Made by a program: the position numbers and the translations under genes
In this document: in pieces, positions 1 through 8,897 of the stretch
How the letters are laid out: each line of letters opens with the position of its first letter
Numbering within the stretch: position 1 is the first letter of the stretch
Assembly (NCBI GenBank): GCA_963714795.1
Contig: CAVQPS010000010.1
Span: 598,308 to 662,307, forward strand
Reading direction: 5' to 3'
Source: DATIXJ01 sp963714795
Lineage (GTDB): Bacteria > Bacteroidota > Ignavibacteria > UBA10030 > SZUA-254
Length of the DNA stretch: 64,000 nt
Notes under the pieces: model-generated
Told to the model about the DNA's origin: nothing
Databases searched by the model: none
The model's input: only the letters and a program-made list of their open reading frames with translations

Positions 1-1
1 G

Positions 2-307
2 AGCTGGATTGAAAAACAATTGGCAAATGTTTTTCTGGGAGGGCTTCCCGACGGTGGTTACGATGAATCGGTGATCGCGTTCAAAAAAGCGATCGAGCTT
101 GCCCCGGATGTCATGCGGAATCATCTTGAATTGGGAAAAGTGTATCTTCTGCAGGATAAAGAAAACGATGCAATGGCGGAGTTTCAGCAGACATTATCGT
201 TACCGATCATGACCGCCCTGGATTGCCAGAAGCAGCGTTCCACGGTGGAACTGATAGAGGAATTGAAACAGAAACATCCCGATGAATTCGGAGAAGTAAC
301 CTACTGA
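2..307 (+). CDS. TPR-repeat protein, C-terminal part (5' end outside window)
   Basis: The reading frame is open to the left edge, so only about 101 C-terminal residues are visible. They contain one clear tetratricopeptide unit (ESVIAFKKAIELAPD, then NHLELGKVYLLQDKENDAMAEF). The tail LSLPIMTALDCQKQ...EELKQKHPD resembles the end of small TPR proteins of the regulator-of-microtubule-dynamics type found in many bacteria. TPR units form helical scaffolds for protein contacts; no catalytic residues are visible. A T-rich hairpin follows the stop codon, so this is the last gene of its transcript. The exact function cannot be assigned from this fragment. Confidence 0.75.
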   Translation, partial: SWIEKQLANVFLGGLPDGGYDESVIAFKKAIELAPDVMRNHLELGKVYLLQDKENDAMAEFQQTLSLPIMTALDCQKQRSTVELIEELKQKHPDEFGEVTY

Positions 308-314
308 AAAGAAA

Positions 315-355
315 ATCCCGACCGATAATTAAATCGATCGGGATGTTTCTTTCTT
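315..355 (+). terminator. Rho-independent terminator after the TPR gene
   Basis: A 12-bp stem (ATCCCGACCGAT with ATCGATCGGGAT, one G-T pair) around a 6-nt loop is followed by a T-rich run. It sits 8 nt after the TPR stop codon and 10 nt before the end of the convergent T9SS gene, so it could serve both strands. Confidence 0.75.
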
Positions 356-364
356 ACTTCATTA

Positions 365-3300
365 TCATTTTACCAAGATCATCTTCTTTACAGCATTATA
401 GCTTTGGCCCACCACACCATTCTCATCTGTTATCCCTTCAACGGAGATGCGATAGAAATAAACTCCTGATGAAAGGTGCGAAGCATCAAAGTCTATTTCC
501 TGGTCTCCTTCACTTATGTCCTCCCTATTCAGGAGCGTAGCCACTTCCTGACCAAGGATGTTGAAGATCTTCAACGTCACTTTTGCTTCCTGAGGTAACG
601 AGAAGCGGATGGTCGTAGTCGGGTTGAAAGGGTTGGGATAGTTCTGATTCAATACAAATTCTCTGGGTACACTCGGTTGAGACGGATGCGGTAATTGATT
701 GAATGCAGGTACTATTCCGGAAGTGTCAACATGTAAGAACGATACATCGGCCACGTCACGAACCCCGGCCAGACGGAAGCCAACGGATCCCGCGAAGCTC
801 ATTGTATCTATGGGACCTGAGAACGCCAGATTGATTTTCCTGATGACATTGAACAGGTCTTCCGGTGTCATGCTCTGCAAAGAAGGAGGCATAACGCATT
901 GCATCGAGGCAGTATTATAGGATGACATAAATGTATCAAGAACCGCGGCAATAGCCCGGATGGATTTATTATTGAGTGGATTTGATGTATCAGACGTATC
1001 GTTATACATGAGATATTTGAAACCAAGAGGAAGCACATACAGGTCGCTTGCGGCAATATTGATTTTAAGCGCAATCGCTTCTGCGAATAATTTATTATTG
1101 TGCTGAGATGGCTTTAAGGATCTCTGTTGTGTTTTAATAGGTTTTGTATTGGTAAATTTGTCAAGACACCGGGCATTGCCGGTGTGCAAATGACCCGGAG
1201 ATTGATACAATGAATTATAGATATCCGCTGCTTTGCTGAACACAACTGAATGTGCTCCACCCAACCCAACGTATAGTCCTGCCCATGCACGTTCAATCAC
1301 ATTGATACCGTTCGGCAGCGGGTAAAGAAACGTATTCGAAGCCGTGAGATTAGTTTTATTGTTTCTCGGCACCACCGTATCGTTTCGTGTCGTATAAAGT
1401 TTTATCATCTGATTCTTTGCTGCTAATGCTACTCCGCTGATAGTGATAACCTCGCTGTCCGCTATTGTTCTCCCGCTGAGCGTCGCTACCTTGTATTTGT
1501 TGTCGTACGTTATATATGGGAACGGCGGATTAACAACAACCATACTGCTATCGACAGGAATGCCAAACTTCAGGACAAGTCCATTCATTCCCAAGCCGTT
1601 ATCGAACGGGGAAATTGTAAACGATGAACTGAAATAAACTTTCCAGGGTTTAACCGGGACAGACTTGTGCTTATTCTTCAGGTCAACCGCGAGCGCCAGA
1701 CTGTCGGGAGTGAATGTCCTGAAATAACTCGGCAAAAACTTTGTTTCAACATTGCCGAAATTTATCCCTATTCTGTTTTCTTCCGGGCCTAACCATACTG
1801 AATAAGAATGAGAAGGCAGCGGAGAAGTTTGCGACCAGTGTTCTCGTGTTTCTTCACTCACGGTGTAGCTCCCGGGCCATAAGCTGCTAAATATGAAAAT
1901 GCCTGAATCATTTGTCGTAGTTGCTGCACTACTGTCGCCAGAGAGAAAGACTTGCCAGTTTGCAAGAGGCATATCGCCTGAATCCCGAACTCCATTGCCG
2001 TTCGCATCATGAAAGACGATTCCCCGAACTGAGCCGGGAACAATTTGGTAAGATCCTATGTCAATGTGGGTAAATGTCGTTTCCGGCAAAAGAGAAACCC
2101 CACGAGCCGACGACTGAGACCACCATCCTTGTGGATAGCTAATGTATACTAAATACGATCCGGGCCAAAGTCCCGAAAATAAATAAGAGCCGCTGCTATC
2201 GCTCATAGTCGTTCCACCACTTTTACCAGTTAAATATACAGTCCACCCGGCAAGCGATGTTTCTCCGGAATCTCGCAAGCCGTTACGATTGGCATCATTA
2301 TAAATTGTGCCCCGAATAGCCGCTGTCTTTGAAATTGTATAATTTCCGAAATCAACCGAATCCCGAATTGTATTGCTGTCAAGTGACAATGACCAGGTTT
2401 TCGTTGGGGGAAACGATTGCAACCATCCGTCTGGTGGTTGAGTTTCACTAAGGGAATAGTTTCCCGGTTCGAGCGAATCCACTCGATAGTGGCCGTTGCT
2501 GTCTGTAACGACAGAGAAAAATGCACTGAACGGTCCCCAAATATTTACACCCCAGTTTGAGATACCATGCTCGCCACCATCTCGATTGCTGCTACGATTT
2601 GTGTCATCAAAGACAGTGCCGGCAATCGAAGAAGAATGATTAATATAGTAATTGCCAAAATCGATATTCTGCATTACTCCACCCGATGGAGTCGTTGTAA
2701 TTCCCCACGTTGAACCACCGGGATACGATTGTCGCCACCATAATTCATCTGACTCCGAGATGAGATAATTATTGGGGGTATAGATATTAAATGTGTAATT
2801 GCCGAGAGAATCGGTGAGCACGTCCGGGTCAATACCCCACTCGGTGGGCTCAATATGAATATCCCAATTGGGAATCCCCGGTTCGCCTGCGTCTTTCACG
2901 CCATTGTGGTTGAGGTCGTTGAACTTCATGCCCTGGATGACAGTGAGTGAACCGTGAGCGCCGAAATTGAGGCTATCGATTATCGTATCGGGAGTACTCA
3001 GAGAAACATTCCATGTACCGCCCGGAGGAGATGTTTGTGTCCATCCGGTCCGTAAGCTTTCACTTATCGTGTAACTTCCTTGAGGAAGTGGAATTTGATA
3101 AAAACCAGGAGTGGGATTAATAGCGGAGCCCGAAATCATAGTAAAGATAACCGGGCCATTTATTTTTATTAACCATCCGCTCAATCCTACTTCACTCAGT
3201 TGAGGTTCCCAGATACCGTTTCCGTTCTCATCCCCGAATGTATAACCGGAGATTGTCCCGCCCTGGTCGAAGATAACCACGTCATCCACAAACCAACCGG

Positions 3301-4057
3301 GAAAATTGTTAGCCACCGAATCTCCGGTATCAAAGTAAAAGCGAATTTTTATAGTTTGATTGACATACGGAGTAAGGTCGTAAGAAGTGATTTGCCATCC
3401 CAAGCTGTTGCCCGTACGGCCGGCGGTCAGGCTTCCCGGGAAATGAGTCCACGAACTGCCGTTATCTGTCGTTACATCGACCATACAGTAATCCCATTTT
3501 CGCTCTGTGATAAAATTCTCATAAAATACGAGTTTGACCGAACCGATTGCTCCTGAAAGATTTACTGACGGGGAAATAAGCGCAGTGTTAACTCTATGTC
3601 CTGTATTGTAGTTTCCGGAATCTTCAATTCCGCACCACCAGCTATGAGTCGGCGAGCTTGCATCACGTGTCGTTTGATGCCAGATGTCGGCAGAGCCGCC
3701 GTACGTTGCTGTTGTCCAGCCATTCGTTCCGTTTTCCATATTGTCGTACAGAAAAATGGTCGAGCTTGTTTGCATGCTTTTATTAATCTTAATGCCGAAG
3801 TCAGAGTGTGCCGTACCAAAGGTTGTTCCGTTCATTTTATTGAATGCAACACGACTTTGGTACACTCGTAATTGCTCTGCCGCTTTTATTAAACGTTCCT
3901 GAAGTGCGAAATTCTTGTGCACCTGGGGTTGTGCAGTGTATGCAATCTGTGGAAGCGTTAAGAAAACGACAATCACTGCTAACACCATACTATCGAATAA
4001 AATTTTTAGCCTTCCCAACCCTGGAAAGCTTCGTTGTAAGTCATATATTTGTTTCAC
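365..4057 (-). CDS. Secreted T9SS cargo protein with MAM-like module and SdrD B-like repeats
   Basis: 1230 residues. The N-terminus has a basic and hydrophobic signal segment (about residues 20-42, ending in AYTAQ). A MAM or immune-inhibitor-A-like module follows (YDNMENGTNGW... to GWFVDDVVIF, about 105-265). Next come five SdrD B-like repeats with the DxNxNGxxDxGE calcium-loop signature (for example FNDLNHNGVKDAGE), about 270-760, then a roughly 350-residue domain of unknown function. The end is a type A sorting domain (NQNYPNPFNPTTTIRF ... GVYFYRI ... KKMILVK). It is inferred to be exported, moved across the outer membrane by T9SS and anchored at the surface, perhaps as an adhesin. It is the last of three consecutive minus-strand cargo genes, 64 bp after the propeller gene, and its closest relative is the frameshifted gene at 8898-12492. 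Confidence 0.88.
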   Translation of the reverse strand: MKQIYDLQRSFPGLGRLKILFDSMVLAVIVVFLTLPQIAYTAQPQVHKNFALQERLIKAAEQLRVYQSRVAFNKMNGTTFGTAHSDFGIKINKSMQTSSTIFLYDNMENGTNGWTTATYGGSADIWHQTTRDASSPTHSWWCGIEDSGNYNTGHRVNTALISPSVNLSGAIGSVKLVFYENFITERKWDYCMVDVTTDNGSSWTHFPGSLTAGRTGNSLGWQITSYDLTPYVNQTIKIRFYFDTGDSVANNFPGWFVDDVVIFDQGGTISGYTFGDENGNGIWEPQLSEVGLSGWLIKINGPVIFTMISGSAINPTPGFYQIPLPQGSYTISESLRTGWTQTSPPGGTWNVSLSTPDTIIDSLNFGAHGSLTVIQGMKFNDLNHNGVKDAGEPGIPNWDIHIEPTEWGIDPDVLTDSLGNYTFNIYTPNNYLISESDELWWRQSYPGGSTWGITTTPSGGVMQNIDFGNYYINHSSSIAGTVFDDTNRSSNRDGGEHGISNWGVNIWGPFSAFFSVVTDSNGHYRVDSLEPGNYSLSETQPPDGWLQSFPPTKTWSLSLDSNTIRDSVDFGNYTISKTAAIRGTIYNDANRNGLRDSGETSLAGWTVYLTGKSGGTTMSDSSGSYLFSGLWPGSYLVYISYPQGWWSQSSARGVSLLPETTFTHIDIGSYQIVPGSVRGIVFHDANGNGVRDSGDMPLANWQVFLSGDSSAATTTNDSGIFIFSSLWPGSYTVSEETREHWSQTSPLPSHSYSVWLGPEENRIGINFGNVETKFLPSYFRTFTPDSLALAVDLKNKHKSVPVKPWKVYFSSSFTISPFDNGLGMNGLVLKFGIPVDSSMVVVNPPFPYITYDNKYKVATLSGRTIADSEVITISGVALAAKNQMIKLYTTRNDTVVPRNNKTNLTASNTFLYPLPNGINVIERAWAGLYVGLGGAHSVVFSKAADIYNSLYQSPGHLHTGNARCLDKFTNTKPIKTQQRSLKPSQHNNKLFAEAIALKINIAASDLYVLPLGFKYLMYNDTSDTSNPLNNKSIRAIAAVLDTFMSSYNTASMQCVMPPSLQSMTPEDLFNVIRKINLAFSGPIDTMSFAGSVGFRLAGVRDVADVSFLHVDTSGIVPAFNQLPHPSQPSVPREFVLNQNYPNPFNPTTTIRFSLPQEAKVTLKIFNILGQEVATLLNREDISEGDQEIDFDASHLSSGVYFYRISVEGITDENGVVGQSYNAVKKMILVK

Positions 4058-4121
4058 GGTATTTCTCCTTCAATTATTTTGTTAACAACCCCGCAAAAAA
4101 TGGGATTACGTTATTCTACTT

Positions 4122-7100
4122 TTATTTGATCAAAATCATCTTCTTCACATCGGAAAACGTTCCGGCATTCAACCGGATGAAGTATAATCCGCTGGGTAAA
4201 TTACTTGCATTGAACTCCACTGACTTACTCCCTGCCTGCTGTAACTCATCGACGAGTTTCGTTACTTCTCTTCCCAACACATCATACACCGTCAGGCGCA
4301 CATAAGAATCTTTCGGAAGATCATACCGAATAATCGTGGTAGGATTAAACGGATTGGGATAATTCTGTTCAAGGGCAAACGACTTTGGAATTATGTTTGC
4401 CGTTTCTTTGTCCCCTGGTGCTGCTGGCGGTAGTTCGTTGGTCGGCACAATTCTGATACGTTTTGATGCACTCACCGCACTTGTTGAAGATGCAAGAATC
4501 AGTTTCCCATCCTGATTTACTTTCACCCAGTAACCTCTTCCCGGCTGAATGCTGTCACTTGTAGAATATCCCTTTGCATATGCAAAAAAAGTTGAAGTCT
4601 CAATACCACCCGGGTCCGAAGTGATTCTCGAAACAGCGATTGGCATTGACAGGGAGCCAATCATATTCCATCCTTCACGGACATCCACTGTATCCTGTGC
4701 CAGGATATCTCCATTCATTGAAACGTATTGATTATTGCTCAACTTGATCCAGTAACCGAGTCCATTTACAAGTGTATCTTTGATGACATATGAACCTTCA
4801 TAGAAGAATGCGTTAGAGCCAGCAAAAGGAAAGAGAGCCGACTTACGATAATCTTGAACTGTTAATGGTACCGACACCATATTCCATCCGATATTCATGG
4901 AGTAAATAAATACATCGGGTATGGTTACGATTTCGTTTGAATATTCACTTTCAAAACCAGCACTGTCGACTTCCGTAAGGCGAAAGTGATATGTATAGCC
5001 ATTCATGAGTCCATGGATGATCTTCGTCGTATCTGAAATTCCCCCCGTCGTTGAATCAATGAGAGTAATCGGGCGAGACACGGTATCTCCATAAATGCGA
5101 TACCGCATGAAATCGGCGTGGTTGTCTTTGTGCCAATTTAACAAGACCTGTCCGTTGCCCGGAATCGCACTGACATTGGGCTGAAATAGACCCGGAATAG
5201 CAGCAGGTTCGTTCGAATAATCATTTTCAACGCCTGCACTGTCGACTGCTACGATACGAAAGTGATATGTAATGCCTTTGGCAAGTTCATTCAAAATCTT
5301 TGTCGTGTCGGTTACCCCGCCGATCGTCGAATCGAGCAGAGTGATCGGGTGCAGCAAGGTATCTCCGTAGATGCGATAGCGCAGGAAGTCAGTTCGATCA
5401 TCCTTGCCCCAATGCAACATAATTTCATGAATTCCGGAAATTGCAGTGAGATACATCGGCGGACCCGATGTCGTATTAACTTCATTTGAATAGTCATTCT
5501 CAAAGCCGGTGTTGTCCAATGCCGTGATCCGGAAGTAATACTTCTTACCGTCCACAAGCCCTGTGACAACTTTTGTTGTATCGGTTACACCTCCCGTTGT
5601 CAAATAGACTGGAATCGTCGGGTGAGGCACCGTATCGGCATAAACACGATAGCGCATGAAATCAGGATGATGGTCTCTGGTCCAGTTCAACATTATTATT
5701 CCGTTTCCGGGAACTGAGGCAAGTTTCCGCGATGAGGGCTTGCCTGATACCGACATAGGTCGCATCACCAGAGCGTTAGTATTGCTCAGGTCAATGACAT
5801 TTTTGCCTGCCGCAGTGCTGGGAGAAGTGCCAAATGCAGCAAGATTGATTGCCGAGCAACTTGCCACCTGCGACAAAGGCCATCTCCACACGCCGGCACC
5901 GGTAGTTCCTGCAAAAAGAGTTCCCGAGACCGACGAATCCGGAGAAACCGCAAGAGCATGAACACAGTTGCTCTTCAATCCGGAATTGATAGTGGTCCAG
6001 CTTGCACCGTTATCGGTCGAAAGAAATATTCCGCCGCTCGTTCCTGCAAAGAGGTCCATGCCGCCTGCCCCGTTAGGAAAGACTGCAAGCGAATAGAAGG
6101 GTATGAATCCTGAAATGACATTGGTCCAGCTTGTGCCGTTATCTGTGGAACGAAAAAGACCTTCATCATCCCACACATTGCGGTATTCCAATCCGGCAAA
6201 TAAATACGAACCATAAGCAGCAACACAGTGGATTTGATGTACACCTGTCATCCCTCCGCGAATATTAACCCAATTTGCTCCATTGTCGGTGGAAAGCCAA
6301 GCCGCGTTCTTATAGTAGGCAACGACCTTTGCACCGCTGATTGCAAAACCCCATGCGGATGTCATACAATTGGTGTCACGCGTCCAGCTTGTGCCGTAAT
6401 CCGTGGATTGGTAGATGCCCTTACCACCGGCAAAGATGGTAGTGCCCACTCCACTGGTTGAGGGTGAAACGGCAAATGCCTCTATGCACTTTGTCGGACC
6501 TCCTTTACACGGCTTGATACCGCCGGGGCAGCCGGGGATAAACCAGCTTAAGCCGCTATCAGTGGAATAATAGATTCCGTTACTATATGTTCCGGCAAGA
6601 AGATTCGTGTCGGATCCTACACCAGATGGAATTCCGGAAATACAAGTCACTGGGTAGTTCAATCCCGAATCGGAAACAGTCCAACTCTTGCCGCTGTCGA
6701 TCGAACGATAAAGTCCTCCGCCGGTCATCCCGTCGTAACTACTCACGGCAAAAACATTCATGCCAGAACCTCCGTTGGGGTGGGAAAAAGTAAAAGAGTT
6801 GATATACCAATTCGTCAGACCAGGTTGCACTGCAGTCCAGCTTGTATCCTTGTTGATCATTTCCGACAAGGGAAGTCTCCACACACCGCTGGCGGCAGTC
6901 CCTGCAAATAGATTCGTCGCGCCTGTTCCCCCAGGAGAAGAGAGAGCCAAAGCATTCACATGATTACCCAACAATCCTGAATTTAGTGCGGTCCAGCTCG
7001 CACCGTAATCGGTGGAAAGACACACCCCACCATAAGTGGCTGTAAAAAAATATGTGCCACCTGTTCCGTTGTTGGCCACGATGATAGGACTACAATAACC

Positions 7101-8762
7101 GCCCGCCATGCTGGTAGCAGTCCAACTTGTACCGTTGTCAGTGGAACGAAAGATACCATTGTCATTTGTACATGCAAAAAGATTAGTTCCCCCTTTCCCA
7201 TTGGGACAGACGACAAGGGAACTGACATCAGTGCTCGTCAAACCGGAATCGATGGCAGTCCAGCTTGTACCGTTATTGGTCGATCGAAATACACCGCCAG
7301 CCAAAGGCCCCGCATTCCTAGCTCCGGCAAAAAGATTTATCAACCCCGATGAGTCAGGGGAAGAGAAGGCAACAGCAGAGATAGAAGTATTTGTTACCCC
7401 TGAATTGACGGTAGTCCAGCTTGCGCCATTGTCTGTCGATCGAAAGACGCCGCTATCCACTCCGGCAAAGATAGTTCCGGAGCTGTCAGGACTGAGTGCA
7501 AAAGACACATTACCGTTTCCCAACCCGTATCCAGTCCAACTTGTGCCGTCATCGGTAGAACGACCAACTCCTCCACTGCTCGTCCCCACAAGGAGTGTAA
7601 AACCGGTTGTCCCGCCACTGGCAGGAGAGACGAGAAAAGAATTGAAATTTGTTCCTTCAAATCCAGATGTAGTCCAAGTTGTTCCATTGTCGGTAGATCG
7701 GAACAATCCCCCCGTCTCAAGTCCGGCAAAGAGACTGGTGGGAGAAGAGGCAACTGCTGAGACACCGGTGTTTGGCAGAGCAGATGATATCCAACTTGTG
7801 CCGTTGTCGGTAGAACGAAAAATTCCGTTCCCCGTCCCGGCAATGATACTGTAATTTCCTGACCCGTCACCAACCGGAGAAACGGCCAGAGCATTGACAT
7901 TTCCCGTCAATCCTGAATTGACGGCAGTCCAGCTCGTTCCGTTGTCGGTAGAAAGAAAAACTCCACCGCTTGTTCCGGCAAAAAGGTTCGTGGCGCCTGT
8001 CCCGCCGCTAGCGGGAGAGACTGCGAATGACGAGACAGAATAGCCCGTCAAGCCAGTACTTACATTAGACCAGTTCGAACCATTGTCAGTCGAGAGAAAG
8101 ACATTCCCTTCGCCGGTACCTGCAAAGATATTCATCCCGCCCGCCCCGTTTGGAGACGCCGCCAAAGCATATACATCGAAGTCCGTCAATCCTGATTTGA
8201 CGCGAGTCCAGTTTGTGCCATAGTTGGTGGAGCGAAAAACTCCCGCGCTGGGAGTCCCGGCAAAAATCGTCGTGCCGCTCACGACAAGCGCACGGATATT
8301 AAGGTCTGTCAATCCGGAGCTAACGTCATTCCAGCTTGAACCATTATCGGTAGAACGATATATCCCATCATAGCTATATCCGATTCCAGCAAAGACCATA
8401 GTATCAATGACTGCAAAAGCATTGGCAACACCTACCTTCAACGATATCCATGTCATTCCGTTATCGGTAGAAAGCAGTAAAGTGTAGCCCCCAGCAATCA
8501 CACTCGCACCGGAGAAAATAAGAGAATAGACAGGGGTGTAGTTCGGCTGTGCCAGATTCACCGAAGTCCAGCTTATACCGTTGTCATTGGAACGAAAAAT
8601 TCCTGTTCCTGTACCGGCAAAGAGGTTCGTACCGTTCACTCCAAAACAATAAACTGTGCCACCACTGGGTCCGTGGGTTTGCACCCACTGAGCGATCGAT
8701 GTGGCTGGAGAAAATAATACAGCCACGATTAAGATTGCAAATATTTTGCAGATGTTTTTCAT
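4122..8762 (-). CDS. Secreted Asp-box (sortilin/BNR-like) beta-propeller protein with FN3 domains and T9SS sorting domain
   Basis: About 1546 residues from the second of two adjacent ATGs, chosen because AAAGGAG lies 6 nt upstream; a longer frame to 8819 lacks such support. Signal peptide MKNICKIFAILIVAVLFSPATSIAQ. The body is about 20 repeats of roughly 45-50 residues with the motif LFAGTxxGVFRSTDNGTSWT, each carrying the S-T-D-N-G-x-S-W Asp-box that forms beta-propeller blades in sortilin, sialidase and Ycf48-like proteins. Three fibronectin III-like domains follow (YRVYADTV..., YRIYGDTL..., YRIYGDTV...), then a type A sorting domain (NYPNPFNPTTIIRYDL ... KKMILIK). No sialidase catalytic arginine set was identified, so a binding role is more likely than an enzyme. 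The 3' end is nearly identical in DNA to that of the upstream gene. Confidence 0.88.
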   Translation of the reverse strand: MKNICKIFAILIVAVLFSPATSIAQWVQTHGPSGGTVYCFGVNGTNLFAGTGTGIFRSNDNGISWTSVNLAQPNYTPVYSLIFSGASVIAGGYTLLLSTDNGMTWISLKVGVANAFAVIDTMVFAGIGYSYDGIYRSTDNGSSWNDVSSGLTDLNIRALVVSGTTIFAGTPSAGVFRSTNYGTNWTRVKSGLTDFDVYALAASPNGAGGMNIFAGTGEGNVFLSTDNGSNWSNVSTGLTGYSVSSFAVSPASGGTGATNLFAGTSGGVFLSTDNGTSWTAVNSGLTGNVNALAVSPVGDGSGNYSIIAGTGNGIFRSTDNGTSWISSALPNTGVSAVASSPTSLFAGLETGGLFRSTDNGTTWTTSGFEGTNFNSFLVSPASGGTTGFTLLVGTSSGGVGRSTDDGTSWTGYGLGNGNVSFALSPDSSGTIFAGVDSGVFRSTDNGASWTTVNSGVTNTSISAVAFSSPDSSGLINLFAGARNAGPLAGGVFRSTNNGTSWTAIDSGLTSTDVSSLVVCPNGKGGTNLFACTNDNGIFRSTDNGTSWTATSMAGGYCSPIIVANNGTGGTYFFTATYGGVCLSTDYGASWTALNSGLLGNHVNALALSSPGGTGATNLFAGTAASGVWRLPLSEMINKDTSWTAVQPGLTNWYINSFTFSHPNGGSGMNVFAVSSYDGMTGGGLYRSIDSGKSWTVSDSGLNYPVTCISGIPSGVGSDTNLLAGTYSNGIYYSTDSGLSWFIPGCPGGIKPCKGGPTKCIEAFAVSPSTSGVGTTIFAGGKGIYQSTDYGTSWTRDTNCMTSAWGFAISGAKVVAYYKNAAWLSTDNGANWVNIRGGMTGVHQIHCVAAYGSYLFAGLEYRNVWDDEGLFRSTDNGTSWTNVISGFIPFYSLAVFPNGAGGMDLFAGTSGGIFLSTDNGASWTTINSGLKSNCVHALAVSPDSSVSGTLFAGTTGAGVWRWPLSQVASCSAINLAAFGTSPSTAAGKNVIDLSNTNALVMRPMSVSGKPSSRKLASVPGNGIIMLNWTRDHHPDFMRYRVYADTVPHPTIPVYLTTGGVTDTTKVVTGLVDGKKYYFRITALDNTGFENDYSNEVNTTSGPPMYLTAISGIHEIMLHWGKDDRTDFLRYRIYGDTLLHPITLLDSTIGGVTDTTKILNELAKGITYHFRIVAVDSAGVENDYSNEPAAIPGLFQPNVSAIPGNGQVLLNWHKDNHADFMRYRIYGDTVSRPITLIDSTTGGISDTTKIIHGLMNGYTYHFRLTEVDSAGFESEYSNEIVTIPDVFIYSMNIGWNMVSVPLTVQDYRKSALFPFAGSNAFFYEGSYVIKDTLVNGLGYWIKLSNNQYVSMNGDILAQDTVDVREGWNMIGSLSMPIAVSRITSDPGGIETSTFFAYAKGYSTSDSIQPGRGYWVKVNQDGKLILASSTSAVSASKRIRIVPTNELPPAAPGDKETANIIPKSFALEQNYPNPFNPTTIIRYDLPKDSYVRLTVYDVLGREVTKLVDELQQAGSKSVEFNASNLPSGLYFIRLNAGTFSDVKKMILIK

Positions 8763-8897
8763 CATGAACTCCTTTCTCGGAAATTCACGAGACTCTCGCG
8801 GGAAAGAAAGTACAACCAAACTCGACGCGGGACCGCGTGATTATCTTTCTTCACTATAAACTGTGTTGGGCTTTTGAAGTCCCTTCCTCATTATTTC

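Noticed and set aside
7108..7854. Plus-strand ORF of 248 codons opposite the Asp-box propeller
   Set aside because: It is the complement of the repeated STDNGTSW coding units, with no domain of its own.
8820..8897. Possible terminator ACGCGG/CCGCGT between two T9SS genes
   Set aside because: The stem is only 6 bp and has no T run on the minus strand; cotranscription cannot be excluded.
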